NCBI GenBank assembly: GCA_965240325.2
Contig: OZ251245.1
Location: 682,001 to 746,000 of the forward strand
DNA from: Rebecca billardiae RCC1528
Taxonomy: Eukaryota > Haptophyta
Reading direction: 5' to 3'
DNA length: 64,000 nucleotides
Shown: in pieces, positions 40,596-52,844 of the stretch
How the letters are laid out: each line of letters opens with the position of its first letter
Position numbering within the stretch: the first letter of the stretch is position 1
Translations under genes and position numbers: made by a program
Notes under the pieces: generated by a model
Databases searched by the model: none
Told to the model about the DNA's origin: nothing
The model's input: only the letters and a program-made list of their open reading frames with translations

Positions 40596-43500
40596 TCAAT
40601 CCTCATCCGCCTGCGCGCGCTCGACGACTTGCCCGAGCAGGCCGCGCACGACATGGTTTGTCCGCTCGAACCCGACGAGCTCGATCGCGGTCTGCATCGC
40701 GCGCTTGCGGAAGGAGTCCCTCCGCGTGAAGGAGCCGGAGGTCGTGGCCGCCGCCGCCGCCATCGCCCCAGTACGCCCAGTAGGCGCGCTCCCCGCCGCG
40801 GCGGTCGCGCCGCGTGGCGCGTCGCAGCAGCAGTCGGCCGCGTGGAACGCGTCGATGCTCGCGACGGTCGCGCGCACATCGGCGCCGGAGCTCGCGACAA
40901 TCTGCACGTCGATCTCGGACGCCGAGCGGCCGAGCGCCTCCCACGCGACGCAAAGCGCCACCACCGATGGGTCGTCCATGGCGCGCGGCCCCGCGAGCAG
41001 CAGCAGCCGCTGTGTGAGGGCGAGGTGCACGGGCGTGTGCGCCAGCACCTGCGCCGGCGTGAGGCTCGAGTCGTCGCACACCGCCGGGAGGTAGATGCGC
41101 GGCGCGCGGCCCTCGCGCGCGACAAACGCGCTCACCCAGCGGCTGAGCGTGAGCGCCTGCGCGCGCGCGTCGTCGGACGCGGAGCTCACCACGTACGCGT
41201 CGCACAACGGCGCCACGCCGCCATCACGCCCGCCATGCGCCGTGGGCGACGACGGCGGCGAGTCCGACGGAGTCTCCGTGCCCGAGCTCGGGATCTCGCC
41301 GGACGCACGCAACGCGTCGAAGCGCGTGCGGCTGCGTTGCGCCCGGAGCGAGCGGCTCGCGCTCGCCAGCACGCCCATGCCCAGCTGCTCGTACTGCGAG
41401 CGGACGAGCTGGCCCAAGTGCACCGCGCCGCCACAGCTCCGCGCCTCGACGGCTGCGGCGGCGCGCTCGGCCGAGAAGGGCAGCGGCATGAACGCGCTCA
41501 CCGCCTCGGAGACGAGCGCAGCAGGCGAGCCCATGCCGCGCGCTCCGCCCGTGTGCTCGAGAAAGGAGGCGAGGGCCGCCTCGATGGGCAGGCTCGGCCG
41601 CTTGCACAGCCGTGGCGGTGCGGCCGGGTACGTGCTGTGGCACACGCCGGCTGCGGCGCTGATGGTGGCCGAGACGATGGCGGAGGCGCGTCCGGCGCAC
41701 GCGCCGCAGCCACCGCTCCGGGCGTACCGCGCGCACGCGCAGCACAGCGCGGTGAGCACCGCGCACTGCCATTGCCACGACTGCCGCATTGCGAGCGCCG
41801 CGAGGCCGACCGCCACGCAGCACACGAGCCCGCCGCGCCAGGCTGGTGCGCGCGAGAGCACCGTCTGCCGCTCGCGCGAGATGAGCTCCTCGGAGCGGCG
41901 CAGCGCCGCCTCCGTCGCCTCCAGGGTGGCGGGGAGGCTCGCGCTGTCGGCGTACTCGCGCCCAAGCCACGCGTCGTGCGCCCACGCGCTGCCGCGGAGG
42001 GCTGCTGCGGCCGAGCTGACCGTGGGTACCGCCCCAGCGGGCGATGGGCCCGCGCTCGGGCTAGACGAGGGGGACGAGTCCTCGGAGCCGCTCGAGCTCG
42101 ACATATCCGAGGAGTTGGAGGCTTCGCGCCGAGACACCCGCGGCTCCGACTTGACGGGCGTGGGCCGCCCTCGCGCGAGCGGGGAGCTCGTGCGCAGGGG
42201 CGAGCCCGTGCGCAGCGAGGACAGCGAGTTGGTGCGCAGCATGGATGCCGAGCGCGGCCGCAGCGCGGCAGGCGAGCGCGAGCGCAGCGCAAACGGTGAT
42301 GAGGCCGTCGGGTCACACGTCGTGTGGGCGCTGTGCCGGTGCGGCCTGTGGCGCGGCAGCGGCTGCTGCTTGAAGAGCGCCCGCGAGCGCAGGGCGTTGA
42401 GCTTGCGGTCGGCGCGCGCGTCGCGCCCAGCCGCGGCCGTGATGGCGGAGACATGGTGGTAAGTCTCGCGCAGCAGCTCGACGACGTGCTCGGCGGCGAC
42501 CATCGCCTGCTGCGAGCGCAGGAGCCGGTGCGTCACGCCGTCCATCTCGAGCGTCTCGCCGAGCCCGTCGAAGAGGGCCGCGGTGCATGGGAGCACCGTC
42601 ATGAGCGCGACCACGTCATACGGCTTGACGTACCCGTGCAAGTAGCGGACGATGGGCGCGTCCACGTCGAGCGACTCGTAGCCGCGCTGGGCGAAGCGTG
42701 CGGCGTCGATGCCGCAGAAGGTCTGCGCCGTCGCGCGCAGATGGAGCAGGCGGAGGGAGCGCCCGGCGGGAGAGGCAGGGGGCGAGTCATGCGTGAGGGC
42801 AAGCAAGGCGCACATCCACACGCCACCGTGCGCATGCTCGCGCAGGCGCAGCGCACCTCAAAGTACCACTGCTTGGTGCAGCGCGCGGGCAGCGCGCCCG
42901 TGTTGAGCTTGCGCCAGAGGCCCTCGAGGCCCTCGAACTGTGCGCGCGCCAGGTACTCCATCACCGGACAGCCGGTGCGCAGAGCGAACGAGCTGGCGAG
43001 CTGCATGGGCAGCAGCGGCACGGCGTCACGCGAGACGACGGTGAGCGGGACGCCGCGGCGGAAGCACCAGCCGTACGCGAACCCGGCCGCGTCGCGATCG
43101 AACTCGTTGTTCTGCGAGCTATCGGGCACCCACGAGCGCGCGCCGGTCGCGCCGTCCGCGGCGGGCTCGATGCCGCCCATGATGGTGACGCCGCGCGTCT
43201 TCGCGCGCACGAGCGCCTCGTCCGCCTCGATGGCGTCCACCATGTCGCGCAGCGACGAGATCAGCACAAACGTGAGCGAGGCGCGCGGCGCCTCGTTGAG
43301 CACCGCGCGCAGCAGAACCGCGCCGTCGTGCAGCTGCTCGTCGGCGACGTGCGCGCACCCGCGCAGGCTGTACTCGTACGCCTCGGGCTCGCGCGCCGTG
43401 CCGGCCGAGCCGATGCCCACCGGCACGTCCGTCGCGCCGATGGTGTCCAGGAGGCAGCGCGCGAGCCGCGCGCGCGCGCGCGGCTCACCTCCGCCGTTGC

Positions 43501-43627
43501 AGATGACCGCGCGGAGCGCGACGCGGCGGCCGACGTGCGCGGTGGCGGCGATGACGAGCACCTTGGCGTCGTCGGGGTCGGGCCCGATGTCGGTGACGAG
43601 CACCAGGCTGGGGCGCGCTTGCGGCAT
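40596..43627 (-). CDS. Nucleoside-hydrolase-family protein with long membrane/low-complexity extension
   Basis: Two exons: 43627-42857 and 42722-40596 (intron GTGCGC...CAG, 134 nt, phase 0), 965 residues. The N-terminus, SLVLVTDIGPDPDDAKVL, is the Asp-rich motif of inosine/uridine-preferring nucleoside hydrolases (usual form DTDPGxDDA), which binds calcium and the ribose. Further family-like segments are VTIMGG and SQNNEFDRDAAG (an N-x-E-x-D-x-x-A core). The enzyme domain covers roughly residues 1-340. After it comes a Ser/Arg-rich stretch, a hydrophobic segment near GLVCCVAVGLAALAMRQ and a Cys-rich helix, then an unfamiliar C-terminal region. Hydrolase activity is likely but the substrate is uncertain; some relatives are non-catalytic. 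Members are usually 300-350 aa, so the extension of about 600 aa is unusual. It diverges from the WD40-TRP gene across 1.3 kb. Confidence 0.75.
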
Positions 43628-44955
43628 CCGGTCCCGTCCGCGAAGCCTCTGTCGTGAGGCAGGGTGGAGAGGGTGCTGGTCGCGCGTCGCAGCGGAGGTG
43701 GGTCGGCCGGATCCCCGTGAACGTTCGTTGCTTTGGTGGAGGTTTTGGGGTATATGATAGATGTCGTTTCGGCGGGAGATAGGAGCTCAGTGGTGATTCG
43801 ACGGTTTTCACCGCCATATTCAGTTTCGAAGGGGTTATATTCATCCGGAGGAGATAGGTAGCTCAGGAGTTGTCATGGACTGACGGAATCTGTGCAAGCT
43901 GAGCGGGCGATTAGTGAGGAGTCCTTAAAAGGTTCTTTGTAAGACACCGTGCGAGTATGACCCTTCCAAGGGTTAAAAACACCTCACGAGGTTCTGCGGA
44001 GATCACGCAATTTGGCCAACCCCATAACCACAATCTCCGGTTGCCGGTTCACTACCCCAGATGGGGCAGATTGAACCTCGCACGCTTGCCAAGGGCTGTG
44101 GCGATCGTCCGACTTGGCCGGCCACCCATGGCGCTGCGTAGCGCTGGGCACACTATGCGCGAGAGGTGTGGCGGGCGCCGCGCTTGCTTGTGGAGCCGGC
44201 GCGATACTCGAGCGGCTGCAGAGTAGTAGCGAGCCTCTTTCTGCGCCACGCGCCTGGCCTCATCTCAGTGCGGCGTCCGCTCCGCGTCTGGAGGTGGCGC
44301 GGAGTGCAGCGCATCGCATGCCGCGGCCCGCGGATCACAGGGAGGCTTGCGAGCGTGGGCAAGAGCGCGCGCGTGGTGCGCGATGTGGTCGATTCAGGGC
44401 GCGATCCGCAGCGGCTCAAGGTAGCACTACCTTTTTCACGCGCTGTGCTGAATCGAGCCTGCGCGTGAGCCGAGCTTGATTATAACGCCAGCAATGATCA
44501 AGACCGCTCCGTGCGGAGGAGGCTCAGCCTAGATTCTCAGACACGTGGAGTAAGCGTGGCAGCCATCACTCATCAGCACGTGGGATGTGCCTAGGGGGGC
44601 ACCGACGAGTGTGAGAGGCCGCGCCGTGATCCCGTCCACACGATTGCAGCACTGGGTCGTGTTCCTGAGACCTGAAGCAGGTGCGTTCCAGAAGCTGAGT
44701 TGCCAAGCGGACTACTGCGCGGCGGAGCGGATGGCGGACATCATGCCCGTGACGTGGTCACGCGGGGCGGCGGGCGCGTCTGGCGGGCTTTGAGCGTTGA
44801 GAGCCTTGGCGTCGAGCGATCGCGATCCGCGACGATCCTCTCGAACGGATCCGCCAAACTTTTGGGATGATGATTATCCCCTGGCCGTGACTCATGAATG
44901 CACAGTGACAGTATCTAGTAGTAGTAGGGTTTTACCCGGCATCTCGCGAGGCAGC
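43628..44955. promoter_or_regulatory. Divergent intergenic region
   Basis: This is 1.3 kb between the divergent nucleoside-hydrolase and WD40-TRP genes. Its composition drops clearly below that of the genes, with many stops in every frame. It should hold both promoters and 5' UTRs. No TATA box, repeat or RNA gene is recognisable. Confidence 0.5.
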
Positions 44956-47900
44956 ATGGGGCGCTTGGGGGGCGCGCCGGCGGGCCAACGCCGCGCGACC
45001 CAGGCGACGAGCAGCACGGACGGGCTCGCGCTCGGCGGCGCGGGCCTCGCCGCCGATGGCTCGCCGAGCGCGCGCACGCCCGCCGCCAGCGACGCCGAAT
45101 CGCTCGAGCCGCTCGGCACGTACCACGCACTCGGCGCCGACATGGAGGTGGACCACCGCGGCACGGGCGTGCTGCTCGACATGCACGGCTCGGAGGTGTT
45201 CTGCGTGGCGTACGTTGGGAGCTGCCTCGTCTCGAGCGCGCTCGACGGCAGCATACACTCGCGCGACAAGCGCACGCACGAGCTGCTCGGCACGTCGGCC
45301 GACGCTGCCGCCGAGCGAGGCGGGCCTCACCAGGATGGCGTCTTCTCGGTGGGCGGCTGGGAGGACCGGTGCTACTCGCTCTCGTGGGACGGGATGCTCA
45401 AGGCGTGGGCGCTGCCCACGCTCGAGCTGCTCTCCACCACCGCCGCGCACGAGCGCACCGACGCCTCCGCGCGGTACGGCGGCTTTGCGCTCGCTGCCGC
45501 GCGAGGCGGGCAGCTGCTCGCGACGGGCGGCGGCGACGGCTGCCGCAAGCTGCGGCTGTGGGGCGTGGGCGGCGGGCGCGCGGGCGCGGACGGCGCGCCC
45601 AGGCTGCTGCACACCGCCGAGGGCGCGCACCACGTCGTGCAGCACCTCGCCTTCTCGCCGGACGCGAGCGTGCTCGCGTCGATCGGCTCGGAGGGAACGA
45701 TCAGACTCTGGTCGATGTCGGAGCTGACACAGCTGGCGTCGCAGCGGCACACGTCGAACAAGGCGTGCGCGTTCGCGCCGTCGGGCCGGCTGCTCGCGAG
45801 CTGCGGCGCGGACCGCGCCCTCCGGCTGTGGAGCGTGCCGCACCTCGAGCTGCGCGCGCAGCGCGCCAACGCGCACGCGTCCGAGGTGCGCGCGCTCGCT
45901 TTCGCGCCAGGCGGCGCGACGATTGCGACGTGTGCCGTCGACTCGAGCGTGCGGCTGTGGGCGGCGGCGTCGCTGCAGCCGCTGCAGGCGCTGTCGGGCG
46001 CGCACGCAGGCACGGTCTTCGGCCTCGCCTTCGCGCCGCACGACGGCGGGCGCACCTTCACCACGTGCGGCGCCGACCGCGCGATCAAGCGCTGGGCGAC
46101 CGCGACGCTGGCGATGCGAACAGGCCTTCGCAAGCGCACGCTGCCGCGCGCGTGCGTCGGCGTCGGCTTCCTGAGCACGGTCGTGGGCGGCGCGTCGGGT
46201 GCGGACACGGCGGACGACGACGCGCGGCAGCTGCTCTTCACCGTCGCCGCCGACCTCTCCCTCGCGCTGTGGGACCTCAGCGCGCCGACGGCGAGCGAGG
46301 CGGCGGCGGCGGCCGCCGCGGCGGAGGCGGCGGCAGACTCGGCGCATGCTGCGACGGACGCGACCGCCGACGGCCTGGGCGGGGCGACGCCGACCAGCGC
46401 CTCGCGGCGCGGCGCGCGCGAGAGCGCCGCCGAGCGTGGGCGCGCGAGCGTGCACCGCATCGGCCCCGTCCCGCTCGCCGAGGCGAAGGGCGTCGCGGAC
46501 GGCGAGGCGCGCCGCGGCGCCATCTCCGCGGACGGCGGTCTGGTCGCCGTACACGCCGGGCGGCGCGGCGAGCTTCTCTTCTGGGCGCTTCGGGTGTGGC
46601 CGGTGGCACGGTTCGTGTACCTGGGCTCGCACCGCGCGCACGCGACGCGCTCGGACGGCCTCGCGTTCGCGCCCGCGGTCGAGCCGCCGCCCGCCGCCGA
46701 CACCGCGCACAGCCCACGCAGTCCGTCCTCGCGCGCGTCGACGCCGCGGCGCGGCGCCGCTCCGCTGTCCGCGCGCGCGCCGCTGCCGGCGGCGCGCGCC
46801 GACGGCCACCGCGGCGGCGCGGCGGCGCAGCGGCACGGCAGCCTGGGCTTCGGCGCGTCGGCGGGCTCGTCGGCCAAGCCCGCGCGCACCCCCTCGCACG
46901 CCTCCGCCTCGAGCGCCCCAGACGTCGCGCACGCGCCCGCCGAGCCGCCGCGGCGCGGCTCGGCCGTCGCGGCCGCACAGGAGGCGGCCAAGGCTTTACG
47001 CGTGAGCATTGACCGCAAGCCGAGCGTGGCGGCGGCGGCCGCGGTGCCCGTGGCGCCGCCGTCCGGGCACGGGGAGCCCAACGGCTCGGCGGCTGGCGCG
47101 GCGCCGCCGCCGGCCGGCCCGCCTTCGCGCCCCACGCCCTCCTCCGCCCCGCTCAGCAAAAGCGGCAGCCGCCGCTTCAGCCTGCTCGGCAGCGGCCGAC
47201 CGCCGTCTAAGCTCGTGCACTCGCACACGCCGCCGCCGCGCTCGGCGCGCTTCGCGGCCGACGGCGGCGACGCGTGCTCGGAGGAGGAGGGCGAGCCCGA
47301 GGCGGGCGAGTCGAGCCCGCGCGCCAGCGGGATGGCGGACGAGGGCGCGCGCGAGCTCGCCACCGGCTCCGAGGACGGCAGCATTCGCATCTGGGTCGTG
47401 CGAGCGCCGCCCGCCGCCGCGGTCGCCGCCGCGCACGCGCCCGGCGGCGGCGGCGGCGGCGCGCTCAACGCGACCACGCCGGGCAGCGTGCTGCTCGAGC
47501 AGATCGGCGCGTGCGAGGAGGCGCACGGCGGCGAATACGTCTCGGACGTGTGCTACTCGCCCGACGGCCTCCGCCTCGCTTCCTCCTCCGTCTTCTCCGA
47601 GCTCCGGCTGTGGGCGTGCCGCCGGAAGTACCGACGCGGCCGGCACGCGCCGCCCTCGTCCGTCGTGCTCCAGCCGTTGTTTGCGCTGCCGCACGCGCAC
47701 CCGCGCGACGCGTCGTCGTACGCGCAGTCGGGGCTGGCGTGGGCGCCGGGCGGCGCGACGCTCGCCTCGTCCGCGGACACGCTGCGCGTGTGGAAGGTCG
47801 CGGCGGGCGGCGCGCTCGAGCTGGAGCAGGAGGTGACGCTGCAGGCGCGCTGCGCGCTCGCCTACACGGCGGATGGTTTCGAGTTGGCGCTCGGCTGCGC

Positions 47901-50762
47901 GGACGGCGGCGTGCAGGTGTACTGGACGCAGCACATGCCGCCGACGACGGCGACGCCGTTCGCCGCGGTGCTCGACGCGCTGGAGCACGCCGACCTCGAC
48001 GCGCTCGCCGCGCTGCCCAGCGCGTGGTTCGGCCTTCGCGACGAGCGCTCAGGGCCGACTCACGGTTGGACGCCGCTGCATCATGCGGTGCACCTGGGGC
48101 AGCCCGGCGCGGTGGGTGCGCTGCTCGGCGCGGCGCCGGGCGCGCTGGCGGACGCGATGGCGCCGCCGTTCGACGGGGTGCGCAGGCTCGCGGGCGGCGA
48201 GCTGCGCGTGCTCGAGCCGCCGCTCCCGGCGGGCGCGCGCGGCGGCGGCCCAGACGCTGACCCGACGGCTCTGCGCGGCGCGGACGGCGGCGCGCGGCGC
48301 GGCGGCGGCGGCAGCTTCGGCCGGAGTGCCGCCGCGGCGCGCTGGGGGAGCCAGGTGCTGAAGCTGCGCGTGGCGCAGTGGCTCTCGGCCGCGCCGACGC
48401 CGCCCAGCGCCACGCCGCACAAGCGCTCCTCCCTCGGCGCGCGCCGCGCGCCGACAAAGCGAGGCGGCGGCGGCGCGCACGAGTCGCCGCTGCGCGCTCT
48501 GCTGGCGGCGCCGTCCGCGCCGACCGTGCCGTCGGTGATCGACGTGGCGCTGGCGGGCTCGTCGTCGCTCGACGCGAAGATGTGCCTCGCGCTGGTGCTC
48601 GAGGGCTTCACGCGGCTCGCGCGCTCCGAGCCCGACACCACCGCGCTCCTCACCACCACGGACGCGGGCGCGCGGCTGCTGCCGCAGTTGCTTCAAGTCG
48701 GGACGTGGCACGCGGATTTATTGGCCGCGACGCTGCCGGCGCTGTCGCTGGTGCATCAGCCCGGGGGCACGGTGACCGTGACGATCGTCGGGCGGGAGAA
48801 GCTGTACGCCGCGTTCTCCGACGAGCCGCTCCCGCTCGGCCTCGCGCGCGAGGCCAAGGCCGACTCAGCCGACCACGTCGCTCGAGTGATGGAGGACATG
48901 GCTGCCGCGGCGCGCGCGCTGCGCGTCGCGCCCGGTAGCCCGAGGCGGCGCGGCAGCCACACGGCAGGGCGGCGCGGCTCTCGCGCGCGCGAGCTGATCC
49001 GCTCGCTCACGGCGCGCGGCGGCTCGCGCGCCGCGGGGGAGCCGCCGAGCCGCGCGCGCTCGCACGACGCCCTCGAGCTCGCACGCTCGTCGGGCGCTTC
49101 GGACGACGACGCGGCGGCGGCGGCGGGCGATTCGGGCGGCGCGCGCCGGCTCGCGTCGCGGCGGCGCGAGGAGGAGGTGGCGGGCGTGGTGGCGTTCTGG
49201 ACGTCGCGGCGGCGCGGGCGCAGCCGGCCCGAGGCGGTGGGCGCCGGCGTGCGCGGCTCGGCGCTCGCCTCCACCTTCACCTCGTGCGTCGTGCCGCTGT
49301 CGGGCGATCTCGTCGGATATCTCGAGGCGCTCGAGAGTCTGAACGGACGGCGCACGCGCACCGCGCTGTACGACAACAACGCGAGCATCGCGGTGGTGCA
49401 CGCGCTGTGGACGCACGGCGCGGGGAAGTGCCACGCGCTGATGTGCTGCCTGTACGCGCTGCTCATCGGCGTCGTCGCGGCGGACGCCCTCCTCTTCAAC
49501 AGCGGCATGCCACGATGGACCCTGCTGATCTGCGCCGCGCCTTTCGCCGCGTTCGAAATCGGCACCGCCTTCACGTCGGACTCGTTGCTCGCCTATCTCG
49601 CCTCGACCTACAACTACTTCGACTGGGTGCGTGGCGCGCGCGGCCGCCCCGCCGGCCCGAGCCGCGCGGGGCGTGGGGCGCGGCGCGCGGAGGGCGCGGA
49701 GCACGACGCGCGCGTGCCCGCCGCGCCGCGCCGCCGACCCGTCCCCCCCGCCGCCCCGCGCGCGCGCGCGCGCTCGGCGCGGCTCGGCGCGCGCGCTCCG
49801 CCCCGCAGGCCACGTACGTGCTGCTCGCGATGGTGGCGATCCCAGACGTGCTGCCGCACGACTCTGAGCGGCGGCGGTGCGTGCACGCGCTGCTGCTCGT
49901 GCTGATGGGCTTCCGCGTCCTCTTCTACATGCGCGCGTACACCACGCTCGTGCGCACCATCATGCAGGCACTGCGCGATCTGGGCGCGTTTGCCGGCATC
50001 GTCGTGATGATTCTCCTTTCCTTCTCGCTGGCGTTCTCCGTGCTGCAGAGCGGCGGCGAGGGCGCGGGGCGCGGCGCGCAGTCGGCCGACCTCGAGCAGG
50101 CGGGCGCCTTCCTCCGCGTCTTCGCCCTCATGCTCGGCGAGTTCGACATCACCGAGTTCACGGTCGGGCCGGAGCGCACGCCGACGTCAATTGTCGCGCA
50201 GGCGCTCTTCTACGCGTACGTGTGCCTCGTGGCCATCGTGCTGCTCAACCTGCTGATCACGATCCTCTCGGACTCGTACGACCTCTCGACGGAGCGGCGC
50301 AAGGCCGAGCTCACGCGCATGCGCGCGCAGCTCGCCGTCGAGTACTACCGGCTGCTCCCATGGCTGCTGCGCCCGCGCGGCCGCTGGGTGCACGTGCTGA
50401 TCAGCTCTGCGCTGCTCGCGGAGCAGAGGCGCGAGTTTGAGTTGGAGGGCACGCAGGCGATGGACGACGACTGGGCGAGCCGGCTCTCTGTGATCAAGGT
50501 GGGGCTGATGCACCTGCGCCGCGACACGGCCAGCGCCGTCGCCAAGCTCGAGCGCCAGCTCGGCGCGTGCAACGCCCGCATCGAGAACAACGCCACGCAG
50601 CTCGAAGCCATCTTGGGGGCGGTCCAAGGTATCCTGGCGGCGCAACAGGTGAACGCGCCAGAGGACGGGCTGGGCGGCGGCGGCGGTGGCGCGCGGGAGC
50701 GCACCGCGCCGCGCCAGCAGCGCCGCTCGATGCAGATCGCGCAGCTCAGCCCGAAGCGCTGA
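44956..50762 (+). CDS. WD40-ankyrin-TRP-type cation channel fusion
   Basis: Two exons: 44956-49626 and 49809-50762 (intron GTGCGT...CAG, 182 nt, phase 0), 1874 residues. Residues about 69-992 hold WD40 repeats, seen as recurring GxxLA-S-G-x-D-x-x-(L/I)RLW units, in two blocks split by a Ser/Ala-rich insert. A GWTPLHHAVHLGQPGAVGAL ankyrin unit follows at about 1036. Helices S1-S6 occupy about 1490-1720: S1 near ALMCCLYALLIGVVAADALL, S4-S5 around RVLFYMRAYTTLVRTIM, the pore near FALMLGEFD, and S6 ending LLNLLITILSDSYD, the hallmark of TRP channels. The C-terminus is helical. It should be a membrane cation (calcium) channel with a large cytosolic propeller for protein contacts. The frame is open upstream, but 44956 is the first in-frame ATG, and sequence before it is lower in G+C. 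Separate WD40 and channel proteins are common; the fusion is uncommon to my knowledge. Confidence 0.82.
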
Positions 50763-51406
50763 CGGGCGGCGCGCTCGGGCGCGCTCGCTGCTGCTTGGCG
50801 GCGCGCTTGGACCCGCGCGGCGCGGCACAGCCGACGCCGCAGCGGAGCAGCCGACCGATCGGCGTGACGCCAGAAGCGCCGACCGGCGCGGGCAGCGCGC
50901 TGTGGGCTGGCCGGCGGCCGGGCGACGCGGGCCTGCCACGGCCGCCGGCCGGTTGCCGCCGCGCCCGGCCGGGCGCGGGGCGGGCGCGGCGAGCGGCGCC
51001 GCGCGGGCTGAGCCTGACCAGGGTTGACTTGACGGCAGCGCTCGGCGGGCAGCCACGGCCAAAGCGGCTCCAGCGCACTGCAGCGCAGCACGGCCACGGG
51101 CGGCGCACGGCGGCCCGGGTGCGGCCCGAGGAGGTCACACTCACACCCGCGGCTGGCGGCTCGGCCCAAGTTCCTCAGCCTTCCTTGGACGCGCGACTCG
51201 GCTTCGGACGAGTACCTATCCATACATACCAGACCGCCCTTGATACCAGTCTCTCGCCCATCAATGGTGCTTGAGCCAAGGGGCTTACAAAAGTGGTATT
51301 TTGTAAGCCCCTTGCTTGAGCCGCCATCCCCATCGCCTCCTCGTCTGCGGTCTGCCGCCTCCTCCATCCCCAGCTCCACCGCCCCCATCGCCGCCTCCTC
51401 CGGGCA
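50763..51406. other. Intergenic; contains a perfect short palindrome
   Basis: No gene is seen. It is GC-rich up to about 51180, then mixed. It holds the hairpin with flanking 9-bp direct repeats at 51269-51322, about 85 bp upstream of the next ATG. Confidence 0.55.
51269..51322. repeat. 15-bp inverted repeat flanked by 9-bp direct repeats
   Basis: The arms AAGGGGCTTACAAAA (51278-51292) and TTTTGTAAGCCCCTT (51299-51313) are perfect complements around the loop GTGGTA. GCTTGAGCC stands immediately on both sides (51269-51277 and 51314-51322). The layout is that of a very small insertion with a 9-bp target duplication, or of a cruciform regulatory site. Confidence 0.8.
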
Positions 51407-52844
51407 ATGTTCGAGCCGGGCGCGCCGTTCATCGCGGGCCTCGCGGGGTTCGTCATCCTCTACACGCTGCTCATGGGGTTCTTCGTCTTGTGGTTGAAGC
51501 GTCCGAAACAGCCCAATGTGCCGCCAGCGGATCAACCTGCCGCTCCAACCGAGACGGTCGGTGATCATCCCCCGCCCTACCTTGGCACGGTCGCGGCGAT
51601 CGGTGTGCCTGAGGAAGCGCAGGGAGGCGGGGCGTTTCAGCTCACGCGCGCCGTGCCTGGCGGCAGTCAGCCACCCGCGCAGGCGGCGAGCGGCGCGCAG
51701 CGAGGCGAGCCGTTTTCGCTCACGCGCATGCTGACTGGCAGCAGCCAGCCAAGCGCACAGCCGACTGGTGCGGCGGACACGCCCGCGCTGGGCGAAGCCA
51801 TCCCAGTCGGCGTGGCTCTCACCGTCCAGACTCGTCTCGGCCTCGCCTGGTACGCGCCGCCCGTCGTGCGCGCGCGCGGGGACGCCAAGCCAGTGGTCGT
51901 CCGCGCGGAGGGCCTCGCCGTGGAGACGCCTCCGCCGTTCGGCCGCCCCCTGCAGCCGCACATCGCCTACTTCATCGTCAAGGCGCCCGCGGGCGCCAAG
52001 CCCGGCGACCGCGTCCTCTTCTCCTTCGACAAGATACCGTTCACGCGCGGTGCGCCGAGCGATGCGCGCGCGCACGCGCGCGTGCCCTGTCGGCGCACGT
52101 GCGCTCGAGCGCTTTGCGCGCGCCACCGACCAAAGATGGGGCGGGATGCGGCGTGGCTCACGCGTGCGCGGCGTGTGCGCGGCGTGTGCGCGCGCCCACT
52201 CACCACTGCGCTGCGCAGTGGGCTGGACGGTCTACCAGAAGAGTCCCACGGCCTCGTTCGTCCTCCCTGAGAGCGCGCCGACCGCCGATGGCGAGACACT
52301 CTTTGTCGCGCCAGTCGATGCGCGCAAGAGCGTGGAGGTAACGATCCAGCGCGCCGGCCTGCGCAAGAGACTCGTGCTGGGGGCAACGCTGCTGTGCATG
52401 CTCGCGGGGGCGCTGTTCGACATGACCCTCCAGGCGTACCTGAGCTTCGCGCTGCACCCAACCTCCGTCGTATTCCTCTCGGCTGCAGTCGTCCTCGCGC
52501 TGGGGCTGGCTGGCGCGTACGGTAGCGCGCTGTTCGTGTGGGCGGTCTACCCGAAGCCCGCGTTCGGGGCAGGCGCATCCGGCGGCAGCGGTGGAGTGGG
52601 TGGCGCGCGTGCGGGGCGTGGCTCTGCCTGCGGCGCTGCGTGCGCGTATGGCGCAGGGTGCGCGGGAGCTGGCTGCTCCGGCGGGGGCTGCGCGACGGGG
52701 GGCGGATGCGGTGGCAGCGGCTGGGGCGGAGGCGGTGACGGCGGGTCAGGGTGGGGTGACGGCGGCGGCGACGGCGGGGGCGACGGTGGGGGCGGCGGCG
52801 GCGGCTGTGGCGGAGGAGGATGCGGCGGTGGCGGCGGCGGGTAG
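51407..52844 (+). CDS. Membrane protein with Gly/Cys-rich tail, unknown function
   Basis: Two exons: 51407-52049 and 52219-52844 (intron GTGCGC...CAG, 169 nt, phase 1), 422 residues. The N-terminus has one helix (AGLAGFVILYTLLMGFFVLW), then a Pro/Gln-rich linker and a soluble segment including LGLAWYAPPVV and AYFIVKAPAGAKPGDRVLFSF. Exon 2 continues with GWTVYQKSPTASFVLPESAP, then two or three helices (LVLGATLLCMLAGALFDM onward). It ends in about 75 residues of almost only Gly, Cys, Ala and Ser. Similar Gly-Cys tails end some bacterial and eukaryotic membrane proteins and may be lipidated or bind metal; that is inference. The splice is supported by the frame switch needed to reach the hydrophobic segments. 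I recognise no named family. Confidence 0.65.

Noticed and set aside
44797-44955. Upstream extension of the WD40-TRP reading frame
   Set aside because: It begins with TTG, contains no ATG before 44956, and has lower G+C and non-conserved residues; treated as 5' UTR.
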